43,775 nt of DNA from a bacterium (GTDB taxonomy: Bacteria; SZUA-79; Acidulodesulfobacterales; Acidulodesulfobacteraceae): the NCBI GenBank assembly GCA_003232385.1, contig QIJE01000037.1, positions 1 through 43,775 of the forward strand. The letters are read 5' to 3'. The notes beneath the pieces were generated by a model, which was not told the DNA's origin, made no database searches, and saw nothing but the letters and a program-made list of their open reading frames with translations. Positions 15,629 through 25,499 of the stretch are shown here, in pieces; positions within the stretch are counted from its first letter, which is position 1, and the number at the start of each line of letters is the position of its first letter. The translations under genes were made by a program, and so were the position numbers.

Positions 15629-16192
15629 TTAAAATTTAAAAGTTTTCCTGTGAATTTCACTTAATCCGTATTTCATTAGATTTTTTTTGTGCTCTAAGGT
15701 TGCATAACCTTTATGTTTCTTAAAACCGTACCGCGGATATTTTTCGTCTAACAAAAGCATTATTTCATCTCTGTACACCTTGGCTATTACGGAAGCACAA
15801 GAAACCACCCTAACCCTATCGTCTCCTTTAATAACCGAAATAGCCTTTAATCCGAAAACATCATTCAAACCTTCCGGTATAGTCGGGCCATCTATAATTG
15901 CTATATCCGGTTTAACGGATAAACCGTCAAAAGCCCTTTGCATAGAAAGCATAGCCGCTCTTAAAATATTAATTTTATCTATTTCCACATGAGATGCAAT
16001 ACCGACGGAATAAGAAACGGCTTCCGAAATAAGTATTTTATAATATTCGTTTCTTCTCGCCTCCGTCAATCGTTTTGAGTCCTTAACGCCGGAAGGAATT
16101 TTATCTTTATCGATTATTATTGCCGCCGAAACTACCGGACCGGCAAGGCAACCTCTGCCTGCTTCATCTATACCGCATATTTTTAGGGGCAT
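15629..16192 (-). CDS. rnhB: Ribonuclease HII
   Basis: 187 residues. ICGIDEAGRGCLAGPVVSAAII holds catalytic Asp9-Glu10 (DEAGRG), PDIAIIDGPTIP the third Asp, and VRVVSCASVIAKVYRDEIM and YGFKKHKGYATLEH the remaining RNase HII signatures. It removes single ribonucleotides and RNA strands from RNA-DNA hybrids. The C-terminus is slightly short but complete (ends IHRKTFKF). It is 19 bases upstream of yraN and 27 bases after gltX on the minus strand, consistent with one transcript. Confidence 0.97.
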   Translation of the reverse strand: MPLKICGIDEAGRGCLAGPVVSAAIIIDKDKIPSGVKDSKRLTEARRNEYYKILISEAVSYSVGIASHVEIDKINILRAAMLSMQRAFDGLSVKPDIAIIDGPTIPEGLNDVFGLKAISVIKGDDRVRVVSCASVIAKVYRDEIMLLLDEKYPRYGFKKHKGYATLEHKKNLMKYGLSEIHRKTFKF

Positions 16193-16219
16193 TTTAAATT
16201 TAAGATATAATTTGGTTCA

Positions 16220-17713
16220 TTAACGTTTAATATCTATGTAATCGCAAAATTTATCTATCCTTCGGATACACCTCTCTTTTCCAACAGCAAATATAACCTC
16301 GTATAACGGCGGACTTATTTTTTCTCCCGTAAGAGCCAATCTTATTATCGTCGCTTTTTCCTTCATAGTCCAACTGTTTTTAGACAAGAAATCGTTAAAC
16401 TCCCCCTTTATGGATTCTACGGAATTCTTCAGCATTTCGAGGGCTTCATTCTTCTTGCTCAAATCGACATCGCATTCAAAAATTTTAGAATTTAATCCAT
16501 TTAAAAAACCCTTAAATGCCTTCAAGAAAATAAGGCTATTTTCGTCAAAAGTAAATTCATTCAAGATTTCACTTTTATATTCGATAGATTCGTTTATAAA
16601 AAAGTCCAATTTTTGCCTAAGTTCTACAAGCGTTTTAATCCTGGATTTAAGAGATTCTACAAGTGCAACGGTTCTTATATCGTTAACTAAAGGTTTTTGG
16701 GAAATATCTCGTATATCGTTTGCCAGGTCTATTAAAACAAATGGGTCTTTAGATCTTATGTGACGAGAGTTCAACCATAAAAGCTTTTCAGTATTAAATA
16801 CCGCGGCAGACTTGCTTATATTTTTCAAATCAAAATATTTTATCATATCATTCATGTAAAATATTTCATCGTTTCCATGCGACCACCCGAGCCTTATCAA
16901 ATAATTGTTTAGAGCCTCCGGCAAAAATCCGTCTTTCTTATACTGACTTACGGAAGCGGCGCCATGCCTCTTAGAGAGCCTTTTCCCGTCCGAACCGAGT
17001 ATCATTGAGACATGCGCAAACTCCGGAACATTAAACCCCATCGCATTATAAAGCATTATCTGTTTAGGGGTATTGCTTACGTGGTCGTCGCCCCTTATAA
17101 TATGCGTTATTTCCATAAGGGCATCGTCTATAACGACGGCAAAATTATACGTAGGAATACCGTCTCCGCGAACAATTACAAAGTCGTCTATTTCATTATT
17201 ATTGAAGTTTATGAACCGGTTTCTCGCCAAGTCCTTAAAGCCGGTCCTGAGACCTTCCCCTCTTTCCGCCTTAAATCTTATAACATGAGGCATAGAACAA
17301 TCTTTTTCCTCAGGCCTTAAGTTCCTGCATCTGCCTGAATACATAGGCTTTTTTCCTTCAGATGCAAACCTGTTCCTATCTTCTTCTATGAGTTCTTTAG
17401 AACAAAAGCATAAATAAGCCTTGCCCTCTTTCAACAGCCTATCCGCATAAGATTTATAAATTTCAAGCCGATTGGATTGATAAACGGCATCTTCGTCCGG
17501 AGTAATCGAAAGCCATTTAAGGCTGTCTAATATATCGAACTCAAACTCCTTCCGAGAACGGTCCAAGTCAGTGTCTTCAATTCTTAAAAAAAACTTTCCG
17601 CCGAAATGTTTTGCGTAAACATAGTTAAAGAGTGCCGTCCTCACCCCTCCGATATGCAAATATCCTGTCGGACTCGGAGCAAATCTTGTCCTTACTTCAT
17701 TATTATTGTTCAT
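16220..17713 (-). CDS. gltX: Glutamyl-tRNA synthetase
   Basis: 497 residues, normal for a bacterial GluRS. The class I HIGH motif appears as LHIGG (19-23) in APSPTGYLHIGGVRTALFNY, and the KMSKS loop as KRLSKRHG. The segment AYLCFCSKELIEEDR with CFC and CRNLRPEEKD lies where some bacterial GluRS bind zinc. The C-terminal helical domain recognises the anticodon. Start: an Asn-rich tail MNNNNEVRTRF with a weak ribosome site; the position is supported by homology. Whether it is discriminating or also charges tRNA-Gln cannot be told from sequence here, though a tRNA-Gln gene is present at 32712. Confidence 0.96.
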   Translation of the reverse strand: MNNNNEVRTRFAPSPTGYLHIGGVRTALFNYVYAKHFGGKFFLRIEDTDLDRSRKEFEFDILDSLKWLSITPDEDAVYQSNRLEIYKSYADRLLKEGKAYLCFCSKELIEEDRNRFASEGKKPMYSGRCRNLRPEEKDCSMPHVIRFKAERGEGLRTGFKDLARNRFINFNNNEIDDFVIVRGDGIPTYNFAVVIDDALMEITHIIRGDDHVSNTPKQIMLYNAMGFNVPEFAHVSMILGSDGKRLSKRHGAASVSQYKKDGFLPEALNNYLIRLGWSHGNDEIFYMNDMIKYFDLKNISKSAAVFNTEKLLWLNSRHIRSKDPFVLIDLANDIRDISQKPLVNDIRTVALVESLKSRIKTLVELRQKLDFFINESIEYKSEILNEFTFDENSLIFLKAFKGFLNGLNSKIFECDVDLSKKNEALEMLKNSVESIKGEFNDFLSKNSWTMKEKATIIRLALTGEKISPPLYEVIFAVGKERCIRRIDKFCDYIDIKR

Positions 17714-17741
17714 TTATTTCACCGTATCGTTAAAAAATGAT

Positions 17742-18557
17742 TTAATACACGACGATAGAAGAATATCCGACGACGCTCGTATAATCCCCGGTAACTTCCC
17801 CTGAATTAGTATATTCTATCAGTCTTGCATTAGTACGGCCCGCCATTTTGGCAACATTAAGCATTATAGCCGCCGGAATAAAGCCGCACATGGAAATTTT
17901 ATATTCTCTCACTTTATCGTATAAACCGGAAGGATTTAAATCCAAAATTTCCTTAATGGCTATATCGTCTTTAAGTTTGGCGGACTCCGCAGGTTCATAA
18001 TGAGTCATATCCGAACTTGCAACTATTAAAACATCGCTTAGCAGATCTAACCTTTTTATTGCGTTAAATATTGCCGCAGAAGCATTTAATACATCGCTGT
18101 ATCTCATAAAAGAGACTATGATGGGAACTATAGAAAAATCTTTTTTAAAATTATACAAGAGCGGTATTTGTACTTCGACGGAGTGTTCTTTTGTATGGGC
18201 AATCTCATCAGGAACAAACGGACTGCCTTTATCCTTTATTACGGCGTCCGCCAACTCGGAATTAATGGAAATATTAAAGTCTCCAAAACCATACTTACCC
18301 TCGTCCATCACCGAATAATCGGCACCCATACCCGTGTGATTCGGGCCTATAATGATAATATTATTTTTTACGTTAATCTTTGAATATCCGGCGTAAGCAG
18401 TCTTTCCGGAGTATACGTAACCGGCATGCGGCGATATTACACCGAAAGCATCTATTTTTTCTTTTGCCGGGACAACGTTAAAGGAATCAAGCAAATTTCC
18501 TATATTGCTTAAGCCTTCAGGGTAAAAATAACCCATTGCAACAGGTTCTCTGATCAA
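17742..18557 (-). CDS. AmmeMemoRadiSam system protein B (MEMO1 family)
   Basis: 271 residues from a TTG start at 18555-18557, chosen because a strong GGGAGGTG ribosome site lies about eight bases upstream; a longer frame opens at 18614 but adds 19 residues before the family's usual start (IREPVAMGYFYP). Family marks: GVISPHAGYVYSGKTAYAGYS, IIIGPNHTGMG, HTKEHSVEVQIPLLYNF, VASSDMTHYEP and ISMCGFIPAAIML. The two His (PHAG, PNHTG) and Cys (MCG) equal the metal-binding triad of human MEMO1. The bacterial role is unknown. A radical SAM enzyme of the same system is at 32999-34024, and the AMMECR1 component is not in the window. Confidence 0.9.
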   Translation of the reverse strand: MIREPVAMGYFYPEGLSNIGNLLDSFNVVPAKEKIDAFGVISPHAGYVYSGKTAYAGYSKINVKNNIIIIGPNHTGMGADYSVMDEGKYGFGDFNISINSELADAVIKDKGSPFVPDEIAHTKEHSVEVQIPLLYNFKKDFSIVPIIVSFMRYSDVLNASAAIFNAIKRLDLLSDVLIVASSDMTHYEPAESAKLKDDIAIKEILDLNPSGLYDKVREYKISMCGFIPAAIMLNVAKMAGRTNARLIEYTNSGEVTGDYTSVVGYSSIVVY

Positions 18558-18688
18558 ATTGCTTTCACCTCCCTTTTTTATCGCGCATAGCGGCAAACGA
18601 GACACGCACGGCAAAGCTCTTCGGCACTTTCACTATTCACGCACACCATAAAACCGTAAAAGGCAAACGTATCCTGTAAACATATTTA

Positions 18689-20581
18689 TTACGTATCACA
18701 CGCCTTTACGTAAATTAAAGTTTCGTCCGGATTAACACTATCTCCTTCTTTTACATATATTTCTCTAATTATGCCGTCAATAGGGGTATGAATTTCATTT
18801 TCCATCTTCATAGCCTCAACAATCAAAATCGTATCACCCGTCCTTACAGAGTCACCCTCCTTAACCATAATTTTAGTAATCCTACCGGGCATCGGGGCAT
18901 AAACATCCCCTTCCCTCTTAGGAGACGGTCTCTTAGACCTTGCAATGCTTTCTCCGACTATTTCGCCTCCCGCGCTGGGAACTATCTCCGTAAGAGATTC
19001 TATAATAACCTCTTCCAATACTCCGTCGACATTCAGGAAAAAAGGCCTTTTTTGATCAGACTTATGCCCTACGCCCGCAATCTTTATTTTATAGCTTTCG
19101 CCGTGAACGGTTACGTTAAACTCACTCGGCGCAAGTCCGCCGTCTCTCTTTAATTCCTGAGGCAGAGAATCCTGCAAAACGAATCCCTTTTGGGTAGGCT
19201 TAGAGTAATCCGGAAGTTTATCTTCCTTCCTATCCCTAAAAAATTCTAATGCAACATTCGGAAACAGGACATAGGTGATAAGGTCTTCATCGGATATGCT
19301 ATATTTCTCAATTTCTTCATATTCGACAGAGAGCTCTGGCGCAATAAGATCTGCCGGCCTTACTTTAATGACATCCTCTCCGCCCAACACGGATTTTTGT
19401 ACATCTTTATTGATGGGTGCCGGCGGTTTGCCGTAATGACCCTTGAGATAATTTTTAGTTTCGCTTGTCACCACTTTATATTTTTCACGCGTAATGACGT
19501 TAAGGGCCGCCTGCGTTCCGACGATTTGAGAGGTGGGCGTAACAAGCGGAGGAAAGCCAAAATCCTCTCTTACCTGCGGAACTTCATATAGAACCTCGTC
19601 CATCCTATCTAATGCATTTTGTTCTTTGAGCTGGCTTGCCAAATTGGACATCATGCCCCCGGGAACCTGAGTCACGATAATGTCGGCGTTAATACTCGTA
19701 TATTCACTTTCCAAAGAACGATATTTTTTTCTAACCTCTCTAAAATAATCTGCAACTTCCTTTAACTTTTCCAAATCAAGGTCAATGTCGTAACCCATCT
19801 CTGATAGGGCAAAAACCATCGACTCGGTAGGGGGATGAGATGTTCCGCAAGACATTGAGGAAATCGCGGTGTCAATGATATCTGCCCCGGCTTCAACCGC
19901 CTTTAGCAAAGACATTGGGGCAAAACCGCTGGTAGAATGAGAATGGACGTGGATAGGAATACCGACTCTTTTCTTTATCATTGACACAAGATTATAAGCA
20001 TTGCCGGGAGACAGAAGCCCTGCCATATCTTTTATGCAAATAATATCCGAACCCATTTCTTCAAGTTCTACCGCCATGTTGGTAAAAAGTTCGTTTGTAT
20101 GAACCGGACTCGTGGTATAGCAAATTGTCGTTTCAACCGTTTTCTTTTTCTTCTTTGCAGTTTCTACCGCTTTTCTAATATTCCTAAAATCATTTAGAGA
20201 ATCAAATATCCTAAAAACATCTATTCCGTTGTCGGCGCTTAGAGAAACAAATTTTTCTACTACATCATCCGCATAATGCCTGTATCCCACGAGGTTCTGT
20301 CCTCTCAAAAGCATCTGCAGCCTTGAATTCTTGTAAGCCTTTCTAATTCTCTTGAGTCTTTCCCACGGGTCTTCCCTTAAAAATCTTAGACATGAATCAA
20401 ACGTTGCACCTCCCCATACCTCTAACGACCAGAACCCTATATTATCCAAAATATGCGCTATCCCAAGAATATCAGGGGTAGTCATCCTCGTAGCCAAAAG
20501 AGATTGATGGGCGTCCCTTAAAACCGTTTCCATTATGTCTACTTTTCCAATATACTTTTTTTCTTCCATGTATGTACCCAT
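18689..20581 (-). CDS. pycB: Pyruvate carboxylase subunit B (carboxyltransferase plus biotin carrier)
   Basis: 630 residues. The carboxyltransferase TIM barrel (about 12-300) starts TVLRDAHQSLLATRMTTPD, the DxHQS signature, with HVHSHSTSGFAP (metal-binding His) and SMSCGTSHPPTES; a PYC_OADA middle region follows; the C-terminal biotinyl domain (about 560-630) has EAMKMENEI with biotinylated Lys592. Together with the next gene upstream (biotin carboxylase) it makes a two-subunit acetyl-CoA-independent pyruvate carboxylase, converting pyruvate plus bicarbonate to oxaloacetate. Oxaloacetate decarboxylase alpha has a similar build, but no beta or gamma subunits are here. Two possible starts four codons apart; the first has no strong ribosome site. 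Confidence 0.92.
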   Translation of the reverse strand: MGTYMEEKKYIGKVDIMETVLRDAHQSLLATRMTTPDILGIAHILDNIGFWSLEVWGGATFDSCLRFLREDPWERLKRIRKAYKNSRLQMLLRGQNLVGYRHYADDVVEKFVSLSADNGIDVFRIFDSLNDFRNIRKAVETAKKKKKTVETTICYTTSPVHTNELFTNMAVELEEMGSDIICIKDMAGLLSPGNAYNLVSMIKKRVGIPIHVHSHSTSGFAPMSLLKAVEAGADIIDTAISSMSCGTSHPPTESMVFALSEMGYDIDLDLEKLKEVADYFREVRKKYRSLESEYTSINADIIVTQVPGGMMSNLASQLKEQNALDRMDEVLYEVPQVREDFGFPPLVTPTSQIVGTQAALNVITREKYKVVTSETKNYLKGHYGKPPAPINKDVQKSVLGGEDVIKVRPADLIAPELSVEYEEIEKYSISDEDLITYVLFPNVALEFFRDRKEDKLPDYSKPTQKGFVLQDSLPQELKRDGGLAPSEFNVTVHGESYKIKIAGVGHKSDQKRPFFLNVDGVLEEVIIESLTEIVPSAGGEIVGESIARSKRPSPKREGDVYAPMPGRITKIMVKEGDSVRTGDTILIVEAMKMENEIHTPIDGIIREIYVKEGDSVNPDETLIYVKACDT

Positions 20582-20637
20582 AATGATTAAATTACTTACT
20601 TTATGTGTGCACTAAACAAACTTAATCGGACCCGTGT

Positions 20638-22062
20638 CTAAATCCCGTAATAGGTAGCAATAGACGCAGAAATTGCAAGTATTTTATCGAACGGGTCTCT
20701 TTGCAACTTATAATCTCTTAAATACAACCTCTCATCTACAAAGTGCGTGTCGAAATTACCTTTAATAAAGTCTTCGTCCCGAACTATTTTAAGATGAAAA
20801 GGAATTGTAGTTTTAATACCTTTTATTACAAACTCATCCAACGCTCTTTGCGCCCTTCTAACCGTTTCTTCCCAAGTCCTTCCTCCGACGGTCAGCTTTG
20901 CAATCATTGAATCATAAAACGGCTGAATAACATAGTCCTTATAAACCGCGCCGTCTATCCTAACACCTATGCCGCCCGGTGAATAATAAGCGGTGATTCT
21001 TCCGGTATTCGGAACGAAACCTTTTCTTGGGTTTTCAGCATTTATCCGACACTCTATGGCATACCCCCTCATTGAAACGTCTTCCTGTTTAATGTCAAGC
21101 TTTTTGCCCATGGCTATCTGAATCTGCTCTCCCACGATATCGACCCCGGTAACAATTTCGGTTACGGAATGCTCTACCTGTATTCTGGTATTCATCTCCA
21201 TAAAATAGTAATTGCCGTTCTTGTCGACGATATATTCTATCGTTCCCGCATTGCTATAATTGCACGCCTTAGCCGCCTTAATCGAAGATTCTCCCATTTT
21301 TTTGCGAAGTTCATCATTCAAAATGAGAGATGGGGCTATTTCAATAAGTTTTTGATGCCTTCTTTGAATAGAGCAATCTCTTTCGCCGAGATGTATAATA
21401 TTCCCATAATTATCGGCAAGTATTTGAAACTCTATGTGATGAGGCCTTTCAATATATTTTTCTATAAAAACTTCCGGATTGCCGAATGATTTTTCTGCCT
21501 CCGAACGAGATAAGAAAAATCCTTTAATCAATTCGTCATTGTTGAAACAAATTCTTATGCCCTTCCCTCCCCCGCCTGCAGAGGCCTTAATCATAACCGG
21601 ATAACCTATCTTTTCCGAGATCGAAATTGCTTCCTCCTCAGATTCCACACCGCTTTCGGAGCCCTCAACCACAGGAACACCGACGGACCGCATCAGCCTT
21701 TTAGACTCTATTTTATCTCCCATCATCGCAATAGTTTTATGCGACGGACCGATAAATATTACGCCTCTTTTCTCGCAAACATCCGGAAATTTAGGATTTT
21801 CGGATAAAAATCCATACCCGGGATGTATTGCATCCGCACCGGCATTAATTGCTAAATCCACGATTCTATTAATATTTAGATAGCCCGATATAGGCCCCGG
21901 TCCCACGAGATATGCTTCGTCGGCTTTTTTCACGTGCAAAGCATGACTGTCGGCTTCGGAATAGATTGCAACGGTTTTAATATCTAACTCTTTGCATGCC
22001 CTTATTATCCTTGAAGCAATCTCTCCTCTGTTGGCTATTAATACTTTATTAAATTTTTTCAT
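20638..22062 (-). CDS. pycA: Pyruvate carboxylase subunit A (biotin carboxylase)
   Basis: 474 residues of the biotin carboxylase fold: KVLIANRGEIASRIIRACKELDI at the N-terminus, the ATP-grasp phosphate loop KASAGGGGKGIR, RDCSIQRRHQKLIEIAP, MEMNTRIQVEHSVTE (metal and bicarbonate site) and ECRINAENP. This subunit carboxylates biotin on PycB using ATP. AccC of acetyl-CoA carboxylase is similar, but the gene is next to pycB (56 bases apart) with no accB, which decides for pyruvate carboxylase. The C-terminal tail (about 450-474) is like PycA of archaea and deltaproteobacteria. Confidence 0.92.
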   Translation of the reverse strand: MKKFNKVLIANRGEIASRIIRACKELDIKTVAIYSEADSHALHVKKADEAYLVGPGPISGYLNINRIVDLAINAGADAIHPGYGFLSENPKFPDVCEKRGVIFIGPSHKTIAMMGDKIESKRLMRSVGVPVVEGSESGVESEEEAISISEKIGYPVMIKASAGGGGKGIRICFNNDELIKGFFLSRSEAEKSFGNPEVFIEKYIERPHHIEFQILADNYGNIIHLGERDCSIQRRHQKLIEIAPSLILNDELRKKMGESSIKAAKACNYSNAGTIEYIVDKNGNYYFMEMNTRIQVEHSVTEIVTGVDIVGEQIQIAMGKKLDIKQEDVSMRGYAIECRINAENPRKGFVPNTGRITAYYSPGGIGVRIDGAVYKDYVIQPFYDSMIAKLTVGGRTWEETVRRAQRALDEFVIKGIKTTIPFHLKIVRDEDFIKGNFDTHFVDERLYLRDYKLQRDPFDKILAISASIATYYGI

Positions 22063-22197
22063 AAAATTACAAACTTACGGTAATGTTTTCTTAGTAAACG
22101 GCAAAGACAAACTGCACTGGCAGAAAATAAACGGCAATAAGCTTTTTATAAACAATAGTCTATGACTAATTTTAAACCATTTCTTAAGAAAAGTCAA

Positions 22198-22812
22198 TTA
22201 ACCGCTAAATCCTAACCGTGATAGTTCCCCTTTCGTAGATTCATAATCAATGTGCCTAAAGGCATTGAACCCGAGTTTGATCGCCGTTTCCACGTTAAAA
22301 GTTCTATCGTCTATAAAAATGGATTCTTCCGGTTTTGTGTAAGATAAATTCAAAGCAAGCTTGAAAATGCTTTCATCCGGTTTTCTTATGTGGACGAAAC
22401 ATGACGTTATGAAAAAATCAAATAATGTGTCGAGAGAAAATTTGTCTACCCTGTAGACCGATAACTCAAAACCTTCATTATTAACCGAAACCAATTTAAA
22501 TTTATATTTATCCTTTAGACGGGTAAACAGGTCTATCATTTTCGAATACGGTTGAGACTGGGCAAACATAAAGGTCTTAAACTCATCTGCGGAAAAAGAA
22601 CGTTCTTTGTAAAATACGGTTTTATCAAGGTAATAATCTAATGTAGCCTTACCTTCTTCATATAAGGCAAATATATCTTCATGTCTCGGTTCAAAATCTT
22701 CGCTGTTCAGATTAAATTTTTCTAAGGCAAGTTTTCTTGATTTTCTATCCCATCCGTTAGTAAGCAATACGCTCCCGATATCTAAAAAAATCGTTTTTAT
22801 ATGCATAGACAT
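22198..22812 (-). CDS. HAD-superfamily hydrolase (subfamily IA-like)
   Basis: 204 residues with the four HAD motifs: IFLDIGSVLL (motif I, nucleophile Asp with Gly in place of the second Asp, common in the YihX-like group), VSVNNEG (motif II), RKPDESIF (motif III Lys) and IFIDDRTFNVETA (motif IV). The cap inserted after motif I is helical. The substrate cannot be read from sequence; members act on small phosphates such as glucose-1-phosphate or on haloacids. It lies 118 bases downstream of hisS on the minus strand, so co-transcription is uncertain. Confidence 0.88.
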   Translation of the reverse strand: MSMHIKTIFLDIGSVLLTNGWDRKSRKLALEKFNLNSEDFEPRHEDIFALYEEGKATLDYYLDKTVFYKERSFSADEFKTFMFAQSQPYSKMIDLFTRLKDKYKFKLVSVNNEGFELSVYRVDKFSLDTLFDFFITSCFVHIRKPDESIFKLALNLSYTKPEESIFIDDRTFNVETAIKLGFNAFRHIDYESTKGELSRLGFSG

Positions 22813-22930
22813 TTTTGCGCCTCCCTGATTTTGACCCTTCTGTTATAAAATTAGTTTTGCCGCCGGTATATCGAAACACTAATTTTATGCAATTATCTGC
22901 CGACACATATTTATAAAAGCGGGCATTATC

Positions 22931-24271
22931 CTACCTATCGTTATTAAATAATTTGACGGTTTCTTCTACGGTCAAAAACCTTTCCTCTCTCGTTTTTAAG
23001 TTTTTTAGGGTAAGTTTTCTTTCAAAGGCTTCTTTTTCACCTATTACGGCAACGTATTCTATCCCTTTCTTATCGGCATATTTTATCTCTTTTCCGATAT
23101 TAGGCCGGTTAGAGATGCATAATTCGGTATTTATCCCGTTTAAACGGAGGGCTTCGGCATTCTTATAGGCGTACGACCGTTCGTCTTCGCTTAAATAAAT
23201 AACATATAATTTTACGGGAAAAGCCTGCAACTCAAGTGTTTTTCCATCCCTTTCCTTTATTATATCTATTATTCTTTCTACACCGAAGGATATCCCGCAA
23301 GCGCCTTCCGGACGGGCGCCGTATAATTCTACTAAATTATCGTATCTTCCGCCGGCGGCGAAACTGCCGATACTTACGTCTTTAGATTTGATTTCAAAAA
23401 TAGGCCCCGTGTAATACCCGAGCCCCCTGACTAAAAGAGGATCATACGTTATAAAGTCTAAGCCGATTGCCTCTGCATTTTTCAGTATTGATAAAAGTTC
23501 CTCAATTCCTTCTAAGGCTTTATTTTTAATAAATTCGTCCTTAACGGCGGCGTTAATGCGTCCACCTAAAGCAGATAGTTTTCCTATATCGCTCAGGTCT
23601 TTATCCAATTCAATAAATTCCATAAAAGACTTATAATTATCCTCGGCTATACCGTTTTCCGCAAACTCCTTTATTACCCCTTGTTCCCCTATTTTTGCCA
23701 TTTTATCTACCGCGCGAAGGGCTGTATCTTTTTTATCTTCGCCTATTCCTGCGGCATTAACGATTCCGTCGAGTATCTTTCTGTCGTTGATAAAAATTTC
23801 GTAATCGCCGAATCCCAATTTAGACAAGGTAAAAATTGCTAAATTTAACAGCTCAAGCTCTACGTTCATCGAATAAGAGCCTATAATGTCGGCATCCGCC
23901 TGATAAAACTCCCTATATCTTCCCGCCTGAGTATTTTCGTATCTATAGACTTTGCCGATTACGTATCTTTTAAACGGCTTAACGAGTCTGCTGCGATTAG
24001 CCGCATAATACCTTCCCAGCGGAGAAGTAAACTCAAACCTTAATCCCAACTTTCTTTTAGCCTTATCATCGAAAGTATATATCTCTTTTTCTATTTCACT
24101 GCCGCATTTCCTTGAAAGAAGCTCAAAGTATTCAAAAACCGGAGAATCTATCTCAATAAAACCGTAAAGTGCAAAGCACTCCCTTAGGGTCTCAATAACC
24201 TTTCCCCTCAATAACATTTCTTCCGGCAGAAAATCTCTCGTACCCTTTGGGGGCTGAACGGGTCTATTCAT
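22931..24271 (-). CDS. hisS: Histidyl-tRNA synthetase
   Basis: 446 residues. Class II motifs: PPKGTRDFLPEEMLLRGKVI at the N-terminus, RYENTQAGRYREFYQADADIIG (motif 2) and the histidine-specific LVRGLGYYTGPIFEI with AAGGRYDNLVELYG and CGISFGVERI (motif 3). The C-terminal anticodon-binding domain (about 350-440) follows. It attaches histidine to tRNA-His. HisZ is excluded by the intact histidine motifs. It starts 22 bases after the DsrE-like gene. Confidence 0.96.
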   Translation of the reverse strand: MNRPVQPPKGTRDFLPEEMLLRGKVIETLRECFALYGFIEIDSPVFEYFELLSRKCGSEIEKEIYTFDDKAKRKLGLRFEFTSPLGRYYAANRSRLVKPFKRYVIGKVYRYENTQAGRYREFYQADADIIGSYSMNVELELLNLAIFTLSKLGFGDYEIFINDRKILDGIVNAAGIGEDKKDTALRAVDKMAKIGEQGVIKEFAENGIAEDNYKSFMEFIELDKDLSDIGKLSALGGRINAAVKDEFIKNKALEGIEELLSILKNAEAIGLDFITYDPLLVRGLGYYTGPIFEIKSKDVSIGSFAAGGRYDNLVELYGARPEGACGISFGVERIIDIIKERDGKTLELQAFPVKLYVIYLSEDERSYAYKNAEALRLNGINTELCISNRPNIGKEIKYADKKGIEYVAVIGEKEAFERKLTLKNLKTREERFLTVEETVKLFNNDR

Positions 24272-24293
24272 GAATAAATAATTTAACTTAATT

Positions 24294-24623
24294 TTATAGG
24301 GCTATATAGACACAACCTTCTTTGGAAAGTTTGGCGATTTTTTCCACACCGGCGGGAACTACCTGAGCATAATCCGGAATATCCCCGTCCTTAAGTTCAA
24401 ACATATTCATCGCGTTACGACAAACAAAAACATTTACCTTATCCGTAATAACGACCCTTAACTGTTCTTTGAGCTTAGAATGGTGAAGAAACGAAACGAC
24501 GGAGGGACCGAACATTACGACGTTTACCTCTTCCGTTTCATCAATTGTGCTTATGTTTTTAATTACGTTAATCAAAAGACCCGGCATTATCGTTCCGTTT
24601 GTGAACTGAATGACATACTTCAT
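24294..24623 (-). CDS. DsrE-family protein
   Basis: 109 residues with the DsrE/DsrF pattern: KYVIQFTNG strand, VIKNISTI helix, VNVVMFGPSV strand, then VFVCRNAMNM with Cys68 followed by a helix, the usual site of the reactive Cys in this family (xxxC.NxL-type), and a final GVEKIAKLSKEGCVYIAL. Many such stand-alone DsrE proteins are cytoplasmic sulfur-carrier or peroxiredoxin-like proteins of unclear role. It is preceded by a GGAGGT ribosome site and lies between tpiA and hisS, so it is linked to neither the TusA cluster nor a recognised pathway. Confidence 0.8.
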   Translation of the reverse strand: MKYVIQFTNGTIMPGLLINVIKNISTIDETEEVNVVMFGPSVVSFLHHSKLKEQLRVVITDKVNVFVCRNAMNMFELKDGDIPDYAQVVPAGVEKIAKLSKEGCVYIAL

Positions 24624-24673
24624 TTGGATACCTCCTTTTTATTTTTTTTGTTAAATAATATATCTCGTAAACA

Positions 24674-25468
24674 TTAAGCATTGGAGAGTCTGATGATATT
24701 TAAAAAAACAGAGGGGTCTAAACTTGCTCCGCCCACTAATACGCCGTTTATATAAGGCTCGTCCATCAACTCTTTTATATTTGATTCCTTAACGCTGCCG
24801 CCGTATATAATTCTTAATTCATCAACCTCATAATTTGAACTGACATAATCGTATATAAACCTATGCATCTTATCGCCGTCTTCCGGTCTGATCGGTAAAT
24901 CCGTCCCAATTGCCCATACGGGCTCATAGGCAATTATTAAAGAATGAACTTTTCCGCTTTTTGCTTTTAGCGGCTCAAGGTCGGTTTTCAGTTGCTTTTT
25001 TACAAAATCATACTGCATATTTTTTTCTCTAGCTTCTTTGTTTTCTCCGACACATAATATTGGAGTTATCCCCTCGCTGCTATAAACGGCGCTCATTTTT
25101 TTTGCTATCGTTTCATCGGTTTCATTAAAAATCCGGCGTCTTTCAGAATGCCCTACTATTGTATATTCGCAACCGCAGTCCTTAACCATATCTATGGAAA
25201 TTTCGCCGGTATATGCCCCGTTCTTTTCAAAATAAATATCCTGAGCGGAAAGCTTTATGAAGTCTCCGTAAGGCTTTATGATTTTATAAGATTCACAAAG
25301 CGAGGTGAGCGGGGGGGCAAAAACGGCTTCCAAATTTAAACCTATATCTTCAAAAAGACCTTTGCCTTTAAATTCATTCATGTTGCTCACAAAAATATTG
25401 AAATATTTCTCTATATCTCGATTTGTTTTATTCATTTTAAAATTTGCGGCAATTATCTTTTTTTTCAT
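24674..25468 (-). CDS. tpiA: Triosephosphate isomerase
   Basis: About 264 residues from the ATG at 25468; the frame also opens two codons upstream at a TTG (25474) that I regard as unlikely. Catalytic residues are all present: Lys in IAANFKMNK, His in TIVGHSERRR and Glu in AYEPVWAIGT, plus the phosphate-binding loop YGGSVKESNIKEL. It interconverts dihydroxyacetone phosphate and glyceraldehyde 3-phosphate in glycolysis and gluconeogenesis. Length is slightly more than the family mean owing to a few loop insertions. Confidence 0.96.
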   Translation of the reverse strand: MKKKIIAANFKMNKTNRDIEKYFNIFVSNMNEFKGKGLFEDIGLNLEAVFAPPLTSLCESYKIIKPYGDFIKLSAQDIYFEKNGAYTGEISIDMVKDCGCEYTIVGHSERRRIFNETDETIAKKMSAVYSSEGITPILCVGENKEAREKNMQYDFVKKQLKTDLEPLKAKSGKVHSLIIAYEPVWAIGTDLPIRPEDGDKMHRFIYDYVSSNYEVDELRIIYGGSVKESNIKELMDEPYINGVLVGGASLDPSVFLNIIRLSNA

Positions 25469-25499
25469 AATCAAGTATTATAGTTATATTAATTATATC

